Assembly: GCA_020310875.1 (NCBI GenBank)
Contig: CM035437.1
Coordinates: 44,546,041-44,610,040, forward strand
DNA length: 64,000 bases
Direction of reading: 5' to 3'
Source of the DNA: Ceratopteris richardii
Lineage: Eukaryota > Streptophyta > Polypodiopsida > Polypodiales > Pteridaceae
The notes beneath the pieces were generated by a model that worked only from the letters and a program-made list of their open reading frames with translations, was not told the DNA's origin and did not search any database. Of this stretch, positions 32,606 through 45,035 are shown in pieces. The stretch's first letter is position 1, and each line of letters begins with the position of its first letter. Position numbers and translations under genes: made by a program.

Positions 32606-35242
32606 TATTGCACAAGTAGATGAGACTTCCAACTAATTTCCTATATCTTCCAATATCCACTGGAGGTTAAGTATCTTCAATAGAAAATTTTGTGTTGACC
32701 TCCATAGGTGTAGAAATTTCCTTGCAATCCTCCATGTCGAATGCCTTCAATATTTGCCTTGCATACTTTTGTTGAGAGATGAAAATCTTCCCTGGTTCCT
32801 CCCAAACTTCAAGACCTAAGCAACAATGCATTAAGCCAAGTCTGTCATTTCAAATTCTGAACTCAAGGCATCTTTTCTTTGTTGAAGAAGAGCATCATCA
32901 TTTCTTGTAATCACAAGGTCATCTACATGGAGTACAAGCACAATTGTCTTCCCTCCTTTCTTAGAACATACAAGTTAGCATCAGAAGCACATCTTTTGAA
33001 ACCTAGATCCAAGAGATACTTATCTATCCGCTGGTACCATGCTCTAGGGGCTTGTTTTAGGCCATATAATCCTTCTTCAGCTTACATACCTTGTTCTCTG
33101 AATGGGGAGCCTCAAACCCTGGTGGCTGAGACACATATACCTCCTCCTTGAGGTGTCCATTCAAGAACGCTGATTTGACATCCATGTGATAGACTGGCCA
33201 ATGCTTATGTGCAGCCACAACTAGTACTACTCGGATAGTAGTCATTCTTGTAGTTGGGGCAAATGATTCACAAAGTCAATGCCTTCAACTTGTGAGTAGC
33301 CCTATGCAACAAGTCTTGCTTTATACTTTTCTAGAGTACCATCAGCCTTGTACTTTAGCTTCCAGACCCACTTGGTGCCAATGACTTTACGCTTAGGGGG
33401 TCGATCCACTAGCTCCCACGTTCCATTCTTCATGATATTGTCATATTCTGCTTGCATGGCAGCCCTCCAATTCGGATCATGGAGTGCCTCTTCCACATTG
33501 GTTGGTTCCTTTGCTTCTTCTTGAATGAGATCAGCCATCAAGGCTGTGTTTACAATATGGGCGCTTGCCCGTCTTTGTTCCTCTATTCTCTGTGATCACC
33601 TCGGTCCATCTGCAACCTGTTCTAGTGACTGTGGGATGGGGTTTGCAGAACATAGAGCTGCCTCACCCAACATGGCAATCGCTTTTCCACTTGGGTGTCA
33701 GCAGGTTGGTGACTTTCAGACTCATCATCTGAAGATGATGCTTCCTTCTCTTGTGTAGAAGGGATAGCTCTTGGGCGAGATTCATAGTGGATTGCCCCTT
33801 CGCCTGATGATAAAGTGGAAGCTCTCTTTTCCTCCTCCACTGCATGTGGCTACTCCTCCTTGAACACCACATCACGACTCGCAATTATCTTCTTAGCGTC
33901 AAGGTCATATAGCTTATAAGCCTTCTTATCTTCACTGTACCCTAGGAAGATCATTTCATGCTTTTTGGTTGAAGCTTTTTTCTCTCCCTATCTGGAACAT
34001 GTACATAACATTCACTTCCCAATACTTTGAAATGGGAAATAGAAGGATTTTACCAATGTAGGCTTCTTGTGGAGTCTTTCCATCAAGTGCCTTGGTGTAG
34101 CTTTGATTCAAGATGTAGACAACAGTGTTGACAGCCTCTGCCCAAAATTGATTAGGCAAACCCTTTCCTTTCAACATGCACCTTGCCATCTCCATGATGG
34201 TTGGATTCTGACGTTCTGCAACACCATTCTGTTCAGGACTATGTGCCACTATGAGTTGATGCTTGATTCCCTTACTCTTGCAGAAATCTTCAAACTCTAT
34301 TGATGTGAACTCACCACCACCGTCTGTCCTGAATTTCTTCATCTTCTTCCCTGTTTCAGTTTCAACAAGCTGAAGCCATTCTTTAAACTTACCAAAAGCT
34401 TGAGCCTTATCGCAAACGAAGTACACCCACATCTTCCTGCTATAGTCGTCGACAAGTAACATGAAGTAGGAAGATCCGCCGAAGGCCTGTGTAGGCATGC
34501 ACAAGTCAGCATGCACCAACTCTAGAGGATAGCTTGCCTTGTTCTTGCTTTCTTGTGGAAATGCCTTCCTCTGTTGCTTGCCCATCATGCAAGCTTCACA
34601 TGGTTCCTTCATTTTTGCAATCGATGGTAGGTGTGCAACCATACCTCTGCGATGCATCTCCTTCAGTACAGGGTATCCAATGTGGCCGAATCTCTCATGC
34701 CATAGCTTACTTGTGCCCACATTTGTAGTGGCTGTAAGAGCACACAACTCATACAGGTTGTTCCTCCTTATGCCAGTCCCAACGATGTTGTTGTTACCGT
34801 CCATAATCTTAGCTCCTGTCTTATTGAAAGATACTTGATGACCTTGATCAGTTATAGAAGCTACTAAAAGTAGATTTTGTTTTATTTGTGGAACATACAA
34901 CACATTTGAAAGCTTTCTGATATCACCATTAGAGTTAATGAAAGAAATCATACCTTCGCCCTCTGCAGGACATCTTGCATTTTTCCCTACCTTTACTGTG
35001 ATGGGTTCCTTTAGAGGCTGTAAGGAACTGTAAAGGTCTTTTCTACTTGTCATGTGACGAGATGCACCATTGTCCAACACCCATGAGTCATCTGTTCTTG
35101 AATCTTCAGCCAAGGAGCACAGCTCCTCTATCGTAACAAATAACTCAAGCTCTGTTTTTGTTGTGTTGGCAGACTCCTTTCCCTTGCCACCTTTTGAAGA
35201 GCCACTCTTCTCTTCTGCCTTCTTGATGCGACAGTCTTGGAT
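32606..35242 (-). pseudogene. X pol, repeated copy, 3' truncated
   Basis: Same domains and lesions as 27615-30254: DNGAS protease, integrase with HADLC/TDGGGE, reverse transcriptase with the LVA*GYSQ stop. Additional one-base homopolymer losses add frame breaks near 32836, 32961 and 33274. It ends in RNase H at the chimeric segment. Confidence 0.8.
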
Positions 35243-36112
35243 TCAATGTCCTTTCTTCTTGCAATGGAAACATTCTCCCTTGAACTTCTTTTTGTCGTTC
35301 TTCTTTTTATCTCCTTCTTTTGAAGAGTTTGTTTTGCCTCCTTTGGCATTTGTTGTGAATGCAGCATCTCCTTTGCTACCACCACTCCTTGCCTTGAGCC
35401 GCAGCTCCTCCTCCATGAGTAAGGCACTAAATTCTTCAAAAGTTAGTGGTTGAGGTCTGATTTGAGTGTTAAGAGCAGTTACCAAACCATCAAACTTAGG
35501 TGGACAGATTCGAAGACAACGACGAGCTAGCTTCTCACTTGACTTTTGAACACCTGCTCCCGCCATTTGATCTCGTAGATTCTTTATGAGAGTGATGAAC
35601 ACCTTTGCAGTCTCCCCATCAGCAAACCATTCTGTTGCAAGCTGATTCCCCAAGTTTTGAATCCGTGTCTGATTACGAGTTTCATATTGATTTCTCAATA
35701 TGTTCCATGCTTCACATGCCTTTGTAGTATGCTGAATGAGAGTCAGAACACTATCAGAAGTACTTGTAACAAGAGCACAGAGTGCATCTACATTTCTACG
35801 TTTCCAAGCACGTAGAAGATCAGCATCAAGAGGAATCATTCGACTAGGATTATTTGGATCAAGTCTTTCTTGGGGCTCATGATCAGTTCCAAGAACAATC
35901 TCCAAAAGCTCATACGAATCAAGAATAGAAGTGATTTTGAACTTCCACGGGGTGTAGTTCGCACCATCAAGTTTACCTTCTGTGAAGGCTGGTGGCCATA
36001 TCCGCAATGTTGGGATGACCGGCATCATTGTTGCTCCTGCTTGTGTGCCACCTACTCCTGTTGATGAAGCACCTTGGCCCCCAGTTGTAGATGATGACAC
36101 ACCGCTTGACAT
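35243..36112 (-). pseudogene. X gag, repeated copy
   Basis: 289 codons, the same protein as at 30255-31124 with the same TGA inside the zinc knuckle. Its neighbours repeat the order of the first copy exactly, including the primer site at 36182-36195. Confidence 0.85.
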
Positions 36113-36195
36113 CTTCTCTCTTTTGTTGTTCAGACTTCTGCAACCTTTGCGTTTCTACTTCTGCACCACTCAGAGCCTCCTAAGCTCTGATACCA

Positions 36196-36917
36196 TGTAA
36201 GAAAAATAACAGCACAACGTAATAGACCTGTAGATAGAGTTGAGAGAAAAATGCAGACAAAGATAGATGCAGACTAAGAGATAGAGAACTCAAATTCTCA
36301 GATTGCCGAGCATAATATAGTTACAATGATGGTGTTGTCCACCCATGCGCTCCCAATGTGGAGCTTAGATGGCGATCTAGACAAACTCTAGATGAAGGGC
36401 TTACTAGTGCACAATGCTATGTAAAGCTCAACCTAGGCCGTGCTTATATAGCTTTTACAAGGCGGTTCGGTATAGATAAACGTAGTCGGGAGATACAAAA
36501 TAGTCGGCAAAATATATGATCCGACAATATCTCCATGACCAGAAGTCCTATTGTCTCGGCCCTACGGGCTAGGGGGATAGACCCCCCGGACCCCGCAGAA
36601 GGGGCAAGCCCCCCTCTGCACTCCCCCCATTAAGGTTCTATGGGGAAATCACGCGATGCCATAGGGCCTTTATTTTCACCTTAGATGGAAACCCAATGGC
36701 CTGGAAGTTTATGCCCTACGTAACCTAATGGCTAGGCTCACAAAGATCATCTACAACCATCAACAGTCACACATAGACCTCATCTAACTTGGAAGTTAGG
36801 GTTCCATAAATGTCTGAGCTCTCATAATGGCTTCTCCTCATAATGGGGGCCTTACAACTTAGAGCACCATGGATCATTTGTGGTCACATGAGGGTGGAGT
36901 ATTGAGCATATCTAACA
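36196..36917 (-). repeat. X 5' LTR, repeated copy
   Basis: Same as 31208-31930 apart from one G. It is followed by TGTTC and the A3 leader/gag, i.e. the correct right flank of the X insertion. Confidence 0.88.
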
Positions 36918-36959
36918 TGTTCAACTTTTTGAGATACAGTCGTTTTTCAACATCAGGGT

Positions 36960-39900
36960 ATTTTAGTCAGTGGCCATGGCATGATGTATTTTGTATGTTG
37001 GCTATTGAGGATGTGTTGGCCAGTACCAATTATCTATTATGGGCTTACATGATACATCATGGATTGGTCGCAAAAAGACTGTGGAATATTGTGCAGGGTG
37101 TTGAAAAACATCCTATTACACCTGCAAACACAGTTGTTAAAGGTGATGAAGACGATGTTGAAGATGGTGATATTCTTCAAATTCCTGTTAGTGCTACTGT
37201 TCCTGATGCACCCACTATAGAGCAACTTCATTACGGTGGCAGAGATGCTCAGGCACATGCATTGATAGCCTTGTCTGTCAAACATGCCATTATTCCCCAC
37301 ATTCGCTCTTGCAAAATAGCAGAGGATGTTTGGGATACATTAACCACTTTGTACCAAGCAAGAAATGAGGCTCGTGTTGCTTACCTCCAAAAATAGTTGG
37401 AGAGTGAGCACATGAATGAAGGAGATTCCATGGACAATTTTCTGACAAAGATAAAAGATTTGAAGGAGCAACTGATTTATCCTGATGAAGTCTTGCCTCA
37501 CAGTTCACTTGTGCAGATTGTTATGAATGATCTTCCATATTTATATCAGAGTTTTGCTTCTATTCTTTGATTGATGATGAAAGGCAATCCAAATGCCTTA
37601 ACATTTGAGGAGTTAGTCTCCGTTCTATTGTAGGAAAATCACTCTAGGTAGAACATGTCCATTATGCTTGTTGCAGATCAAGCTTTCCTGGCTAGTTAGA
37701 AGGGTAAACGTAAATGGAGCTCTTCTACTTGTAAGCAAAAATCTGCTAGTTTTGCACAATCAAAGAAGGATGACAGAGATGAGAAGAACATTGAAAAGCA
37801 AAAATTGTTTTGCAAATACTATAAAGGAAATGATCATATTATAAAGAGTTGTCCAAAGTTGGCTGCAAAAGCGGAAAAGAAGAAAGAGGCTAGAATGGTT
37901 GTTGCAAAGGCCTCTACACCCAAAACAGATTGTGCTAATCTTGTGCAAAATGAAGAATGGGCATTTACTATTGTTTGTAGTTATGACCCATCTTCACATG
38001 AACTGTGTATGTCTACAGTAGACTCAGGTGTTTGCCAGTACTTTGATAGTGGGGCAACCAAACATATTACATCACAACATAGATTCTTCACTTCACTTGA
38101 GCCTGCCCCTATAGGGAATACTGTCACATGCACCAACAACTCCTCTGATGCTGTTATGGGAGTTGATAAGATCATTCTAACTACTGTTGATGGTAGTTAT
38201 TTTACATTGTCAGATGCTTTATTTGTGCCAGGGATCAAGAAAAATCTATTATCAATTTCAGCATTAGCCAAGATTGGCTTGGTCGTGAAATTCGTTGATG
38301 ATAGATGTACAATTCATGATCTTTTAAATGGTGACATCATTATTGCTTCTTGAATTTTATATCATGGGCTGTATAAGCCCATTGATTATGCAAAATCTAT
38401 GAATGACTCAACATGTGCAATTCAAGATTCTCAGGTTATGTCAGATGCAAAGCTTTGGCATGCACACTTTGGTCATCTGAATTTTGCTAGTTTTCTATGC
38501 CTACAGAAATCTGAAATGGTGTCCTCTTTGTCCAAACTTGAGGCACTTGCTAAACATGTATGTGAAGGTTGTACTTTGGTCAAAATGAAACGTTCCTCCT
38601 TCCCAAAAGATGGTTCAGTTTGAGCTACGTAGAAATTGTAGCTTGTTCACAGTGATGTCTCTGGTCCTATGTAGACACCTACTTTTGGGAGCTATCTTTA
38701 CTTTGTGACTTTCATTGATGATTTTTTCCAGGTGTGCATCAGTATATCCATTGAAAGAAAATTCTGAAGTATTTACGTGCTTCAAACAGTTTCTGGTTTT
38801 GGCTGAAAATCTGTTAGCATGTAAAATGGGCACCCTCCATTCTGATCGAGGGGGGAATATATGTCTTTTGATTCTAATGCATATTTGGTTGAACATGGGA
38901 TAAAACATCAGTGTATAGTGTCATATACACCTCAACAGAATGGAGTTGCTGAGAGGAAGAACATGTCACTCAAGCTTTGCCACATAGTATCTAGCTTGAG
39001 GTTGTTATGTGTGTAGCATATGTACTTAACAGGTGTCCCACTAAAGCATTACAGTCTATCAATCCATATGAGGTTTGGCATGGTCGTAAGCCATCTGTTG
39101 ATCATCTGCGTGTTTTTGGTTGTCTCGCATATGCATTACTGCCTGAACAACAACACAAGAAATTGGATGATAAAGCAGTGAAATGTATTCTTGTTGGGTA
39201 CAATTTTGAAAGCAAAGGCTATCATCTATATCATCCACAAACAAAACACATTTTGGTTAGCCATCATGTTGTTTTTGTGGAAGATGCTATTCAACCATTA
39301 CTTTCATGTACTAATGAGACATCCATTAGCTCCAAAGACATGTATGATACTTTGCTACATCTTTTTACAAGTGGATAGTCTAGTGTTGGTCCTAATGAGG
39401 CAACTTCTCAACCTTTACAGGTTTCATGTGATGATGCATATCATTCCATTTCTGATGCAGATTTACATGATGCACTTGTTGATGAGAGAACTGATATTGA
39501 GGAGGCAAAAACTATGCCAAAATGGTTGGTGCAGACTTTGCATGATAGCAAATTAGATGCACCTCTATCATATCATACTCGTTCAAGCTCTCATAGTGCT
39601 TCTTTTGCATCACATTGCTATGCAATGGCTGCCTTGAGTCTTTGTGATGAGAATGAGCCAGTTTTGTTTGATGAAGCACAAAATTTTGAAAAGTGGATGG
39701 CTGCTATGCAATCAGAATATGATGCTATCATGAAAAATGGTCCCTGATCTTTATGTGATTTGCCTCTTGGCAAGAAGGCGATTGACACTAAGTGGGTATA
39801 CAAGTAGAAGCATAAGCCTGATGGAACAATTGACATGTATAAGACTAGGCTTGTTACAAAGGGTTATGCTCAGGAAAGAGGCATTGATTTTGATGAGACC

Positions 39901-41193
39901 TTTGCCCCTACGTGCCCAATGACTATTGTTCATAGCATTTGTGCATTTGTAGCTCATTACGTTTGGAATGTACATAAGTTGGACATTAAAATTGCATTTC
40001 TGAATGGCGAGTTGCATGAAGAAGTGTATGTTTTTCAACCCCGTGGCTTTGTGCAGAAAGGGCATGAAATCAAAGTGTGCAGGTTGAAAAAGACATTATA
40101 TGGCTTGAAACAAGCGCCACGTGCTTGGTATGAAAAGATACATGCCTATCTAATTACACATGGTTTTGAGAACAATCCAACTGAGATTACCTTATATGTT
40201 AAGCATGCAAATGACGTGCTTTTGATCATTATTATCTATGTTGATAACATGCTTCTCACTGGTCCTCATGAGAAGCATATTGCTGATTTTAAAGCTGATT
40301 TACATGCCTCATTTGAGATGTCAGATTTGGGGCATTTGCATCATTATTTGGTCATTCAATTAATGCAAGTTGATGGGAGAATAGCTTTGTGTCAAATCAA
40401 ATATATTGACACATTATTACAACATTTTGGCCTTGAAGACTACAAACCTATTGCCACTCATATGGAGACAGGTTTATGATTGAGCCTTCATGATATTGGA
40501 GATGTGTTTGATGCTATTCTCTACTAGAAGTCTATTGGATGCTTGATTTACTTATCCATTACTCTATGAGATATTTAATTTGTTGTCTCACAGATGAACA
40601 AGTTTATGTATTGTCTAGGTGTCAAGCACTGGCAAGCGGTTAAGTGCATCTTTCAATATTTGAGTGGTATCTGGCTACTTGGATTGTTTTATCCCAAGGG
40701 GGAATCATTACTACTAGATTTACATGCTTTTTTTGACTCTATCTTGGCTAGTTTCTATGACACTCATGTGTCCACGAGTGGTTTTTGCTTCATACTTGGT
40801 AACTCATGCATATCTTGGTTGAGCAAGAAGTAGCCTACTATGGCCACTTCTAGTTGTGAGATTGAGCATCGGGAAGCTTTCATAGCGACTGTTGAGTGTG
40901 TCTGGCTTAGATGCCTTATGGCTGATTTGGGTGTTGGTCAGTCTTTTGCCACCACCATCTTCACTAACAATGAGGGCGCATTGACAATTGTGAGGAACCC
41001 TATGTTCCATGCTCACAGTAAGCACTTTGAGGTGCACTATCATTATGTCAGGGAGAGGTTCTCTACTAGAGAGATTAGTTTGGCATATGTGCCCACATAG
41101 GAGAACATTGCAAACCTTTTCACAAAGGCTCTGCCTAGGGAGAAGTTTGAAGCTTTCCGCAAAGCTTTGGGCTTACTTCCTTTTGTGGATTGA
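36960..41193 (+). pseudogene. A3 copia gag-pol, decayed
   Basis: Gag region 36960-37925: relative to A2 about eleven bases are missing after the ATG, so the open frame at 36869-37396 starts inside the X LTR and runs into gag by accident. Zinc knuckle CKYYKGNDHIIKSC near 37808 has lost its second Cys. Protease near 38040 reads YFDSGATKH, the normal DSG. GAG-pre-integrase 38270-38600; integrase 38640-39370 with part of the core missing near 38965; reverse transcriptase 39700-40480 with [17 protein letters not shown] and YVDNMLL (YVDD altered); RNase H 40594-41193 ending FTKALPREKFE-like and FVD. Stops include TAGs at 37649, 39376 and 40525 where A2 keeps CAG. The longest frame, 39835-40479, covers the RT palm. 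Confidence 0.88.
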
Positions 41194-41256
41194 TTCCACA
41201 TATCTTGGCACTTTCTTATACATGAGTGCTAGCTCCTCGTTCACCACATCATTCCC

Positions 41257-41266
41257 AAGGGGGATT
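41257..41266 (+). other. Polypurine tract of A3
   Basis: AAGGGGGATT just before the 3' LTR. Confidence 0.85.
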
Positions 41267-41496
41267 TTTTGATATATTTAGGTAATGATGTCTGTGAACA
41301 CACTAGGACCATCGAGACACTTTTTTCCCTCTTTTGGAGGTTTTTTCCCCTATCTTGTGTATAACCCTATTAATGTAATGAGCTACTAATCTTTGTACAT
41401 TCTCTTGGTAATGCATTCAGTATTGTGTGTTGTGCTCCAAGCTTCTTCTTCTTCCTTGTGTTGTTCGCGTGCTTTCGCAAACCTCAAACTCCAACA
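41267..41496 (+). repeat. 3' LTR of A3
   Basis: About 230 bp, matches the A2 LTR; the start is TTTTG in place of TGTTG, and the end is CAACA followed by the target duplication AAGAA. Confidence 0.88.
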
Positions 41497-41501
41497 AAGA
41501 A

Positions 41502-43449
41502 AGGGTATTTGATGATGTGCTAGGGCCATGATTAATAAAAATCATATGCCCATTTCATATGGGGGAGGCCATGTCTACTGCAACATGCATCATGAATAGA
41601 GCACTGAACTCGGGTATTCACTCAGCAACTCCCTATGAAATATGTTCCAGGAAGAAGCCAAATCTTTCCCATGTCTCCAAGTGTTTGGATGGGTGTACTA
41701 GATGTATGTAGCTAGTGAACTCAGACATAAGCTTGATGCTAAGAACTAAAAGTGTATTCTTAGGGTATGCAATAGAGCAAAAAGGACATAGGTGCTATGA
41801 CCCAAGAAGTAATGAGCTTAAGGATGAGATGTGTAATTTGATGAGATTTTCTCATGGTATTCCCTAAGTGAGTCTATGAAACTAGAAGAGAATGAGGAGG
41901 AAAATATTGATATTGAGGAAAAATACATTTAGTATCAATCTTCGTGGACCACAATCATTAAGCTTGGAGACCAACACAAGGAGGTATTTATCATGGAGTG
42001 GAAGGTCAAGAAGTAACTCAAGTTCAAGCCAAATCATGATGGAAGGTCTAACAACATGGCCAAAATACAAGAGTTCAATGAAGATGAAGACATGTGGATA
42101 GACCCGGGTAGTGAGCAAAGTTTTGAGAAAGGAGAAAGCTCAAAAGAAATGTTCAAATAACCAAGGTAAAGGAGATTCATATTCCTAAAGATGAGAAATT
42201 TTGATAGGACATACTATGGACAAACTTACATATGATTCTTTGATGGTAAAACATGTTGCATATATGAACAAATGATGTAAAATAAAGATCTAGTGTTCTA
42301 TGAAGTTCCAAGAAGGTTTCAAGAATGGAGTGAAGTTGGGAAGGAAGAAATTAGGGTTTTTGAAGACAACTATGCATGAAAAATGGTGCCAAGGATAAAG
42401 GAGATGAAGGGGATTGGAAACAAATAGGTCAATGAGATAAAGAGAAATTTAGATGGCTCAATGCAAGGTATGTTATTAGCTAAAAGACTTGCCCAAACTT
42501 ATGGTATTGATTATGAGGATACCTTTAGATGTATAGAAAAGATACCAACCCCTTCTCTATACACAAAAAGAGACATAATGAAGTTGTATACATCGATATC
42601 TATGTAGATGATTCTTTTTAGGGAATGAAAAATGAGAGCTAAATCGCCTCAAGAAGTAGCTTGAGATTTCAAATTAAGACAAATTGAAGTACTTTTTTGT
42701 GATAGAAGCCAAATAAAAATGGGAAGGTAAATATCTAGTTCAAAGGGAATACACTCTAGACATGCTAGATAGGTTTGGATTGAAAAGTTTCAAGCCATTG
42801 GTCAATCCAATGGAAGTGAAACTAAAGTTAACCTTTATGAAAGGTAATGAGGTGGAGAACTCATATTTATATAGGTCAATTGTTGGATCATTGACCTATT
42901 TAAAAATCACATGACCATTCATATGTTATGCAACAGGAGCGTTGTCTCAATTTCTAAATGCTCCTAGGATTCCATATCTTATCATAGCTAAAAAGGTGCT
43001 TAGGTACTCAAATTAAATTTTATATGAAGGCTTGGTCTATGCTTTTGGAGGTGGTATACAAATGCAACCAAAATTTGATGTAAATTGGGGGGATCAAAAG
43101 AAGATATAAGGAATTCTAGTGGCTATGCAATGGTAGTTGCAGGAATACTTGTCTCATGGTAGTACAAGATGCAAACCATAATGGCCTTAGCATCAACTCA
43201 AGTTGAGAACAAAGTACTTGCCCGAGGTATATGTGAAGCTATGTGTATCTTAGGGATAAACACATCGAGGTTCATTATCACTTTGCTAGAGAGAAGGTAC
43301 TTCCCAATGAAATGCATATATGAAATTTACACACTCATTTTCAATTCACATACATCTTTATAAAAGCTTTGGATTCAAACAATCTATACAAGTTGAAGAA
43401 GGCTCTAGGAGTCAAGGAGGTAGGATGATGGATGGATATGGAGTGAAGC
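41502..43449 (+). pseudogene. Copia family B integrase-RT-RNase H relic
   Basis: The host element that A3 entered. Plus-strand reading: integrase C-terminal part near 41580-41820 (ATPYEICSRKKPNLSHVSKC, KSVFLGYAIEQKGHRCYDP), RT segments near 42310-42530 (FQEWSEVGKEEIRVFEDN; AKRLAQTYGIDYEDTF), YVDD-region remnants near 42600, RT end near 42740-42980 (REYTLDMLDRFGLKSFKPL; SYLYRSIVGSLTYL), RNase H near 43090-43420 (SSGYAMVVAGILVSW, MALASTQVENKVLARGICEA). It joins the A4 fragment at the A3 target site. Heavily decayed, with deletions between domains. Confidence 0.75.
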
Positions 43450-43885
43450 ATGAGGGGGGTGTTGAAAGATCAAGCTTCAATTGAAGACTCAACACAGATC
43501 AATGAGGAACACAGATTTTGGCCTGAGAGCCCCCAATCAAACTCTCCCTCAAAGCAACATCAATTTATTCTGAACTTGTAACCACTTTTCATATGATAAT
43601 GATTAGCGTGCCTTTGTCTTCACACAAAAAATGACTCGAATTGTAAGTCTTGGCATAAGTATTTCTCTATATGCAATTCACCATTTTTAATTGTATATAA
43701 CTTTTTGGAAAGATTTCTGTCTTTATTCTAATTTTGCAAAAGGTATCTAAAATTATTTGAGTGAACTATGAGAAATGGTAGAAACATGAAATGTTGGGAG
43801 GCTCATTGGAATTTGAAGCAATGCATTAATCTTGGGAGGCTCATTGTATTCATTGTTGAGTAGGAAAGTTTCTATTCTCCAAATA
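43450..43885 (+). repeat. Polypurine tract and 3' LTR start of family B
   Basis: ATGAGGGGGG at 43450-43459 is followed by TGTTGAAAGATCAAGC, the usual copia 3' end. The right end of the LTR is not clear; no partner LTR is present. Confidence 0.55.
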
Positions 43886-44097
43886 TTTTGTGCATGAACC
43901 AACACATAGAGACTCAATATCATTATGTATGTCATGTGATCGAGGATGGGATAGCGGAGATGGTCTACTTCGCAATAGAGTAGAACATAGTAGATAACCT
44001 CACCAATACACTTACAAAGGGCTTACTTCAAGCACATATTTGAAGGCTTGGCATTGTGATAGGGAGTAGTTCAGATAAAGATGAACATTGAGGGAGA
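43886..44097 (+). pseudogene. Copia RNase H tail and polypurine tract
   Basis: Plus-strand reading HIETQYHYVCHVIEDGIAEMVY, then DNLTNTLTKGLLQAHI, the standard C-terminal end of copia RNase H (HIEVHYH, DILTKAL). Followed by ATTGAGGGAGA and TGTTGGATGTATTC at 44098, a second polypurine/LTR junction, so it is the 3' end of another copia. Confidence 0.65.
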
Positions 44098-45035
44098 TGT
44101 TGGATGTATTCAATGATCCAACTTCATGAGAACCCATTAATGATCCTTGGTGCTCAAAATTATAAAGATCCCATTCTGACAGGAAACCATGTTGTGTGTC
44201 CAAATATTTTACTTGGGTTTTGAGGTCTACATGACTAGATCGCAAAAAGGTGACCATTTTTGTGAGTGTGAACTTTGGTTTGGATGGAGTGATTCAGTTG
44301 CTAGATGGTTACAATATATCATAATGAAAGAGAGTTCCTAGGTCCCCCATTTTGGGATCCTCAATGATAAAGCAAATGTTCTCTATCCAACTAAGGGTAT
44401 CTTCATGTTTGATGGGTCAATTGAATGGATCTAAGTTGGATAGAATAATCTAAGTAAGTTAGACCATTCTGAGGAAGCTATTGGCAGAATTGACCATGCA
44501 AGCTCTATATACATCATCTATCTCATGCCCACTTATTGGTATTCTAACCAGACTAAGCTCTTTACCTACCTTCTTTCTATATCACTATCTAAGCTTCATA
44601 ATGGGAGCACATAGGTGGATAGAGCCATCTTTACAGTAATCATTTGAAGAATCAAAGATCCCATTTCTTATATTTCTTGCTCAAATTTTGCTTTTTTGCA
44701 TCATTTTGTATTAAGCCACACTTAATTGGGCTAGAATAAAATGAGTTATATTCATAAAACAATGGGTCTCACAATTGAATTAGTGTTTTGTCCACTTAAA
44801 AAAAAAAGAGCTAAATTTTAACCCTTGAACTAAGTGCGAGCTACTATGCAAGGTTAGATCACTTCATAATGAGCTTGCACATGTACATAGGTTCTTTGAA
44901 CATGCTTGATACCATTGAATTGGAGCACCAAGCTGAAGGTGATAATTCAATAGACTGATTGGTTGGAATGCCATACCTCCATGTATCCACATGGAACACC
45001 ATAATCATGCACCAAAAACACGAAAAGGAGAGGGG
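44098..45035. other. Unassigned, probable LTR remnant at left
   Basis: The left part should be the LTR that begins TGTTGGATG at 44098, end not found. A short A-run lies at 44796-44807. No gene is supported. The overlapping minus-strand frames near 44859-45237 owe their length to the 78-bp repeat. Confidence 0.35.

Larger units (their letters stand above)
32606..36917 (-). repeat. Second, near-identical copy of X (likely artefact)
   Basis: Repeats 27615-31930 at an offset that falls from 4991 to 4987 through single-base losses in homopolymers (CCC to CC near 32836, TTT to TT near 32961, AAAA to AAA near 33274, and a G run near 36845). No substitution was noticed. It lacks the X 3' LTR and the end of RNase H. 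Gag (35243-36112) and the 385-codon protease-integrase frame (33956-35113) are the same as in the first copy, stops included. LTR 36196-36917 is then followed by the true continuation of A3. A real tandem duplication is possible but less likely. Confidence 0.85.
25862..41496 (+). mobile_element. Copia family A, copy A3 (contains X)
   Basis: Starts TGTTGATATATTTAGG and ends CTCCAACA, with a perfect 5-bp target duplication AAGAA at 25857-25861 and 41497-41501. Its leader is split by element X at 26245/36918 (duplication TGTTC). Without the X-related sequence A3 is about 4.96 kb, a normal copia size. The 5' LTR has lost its 3' part and the primer site, and the coding region has many stops, so it is defective. 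Confidence 0.9.

Noticed and set aside
26246..36917. Two tandem X insertions or a solo-LTR array
   Set aside because: Shared lesions, homopolymer-only differences, one target duplication and a chimeric joint favour an assembly duplication.
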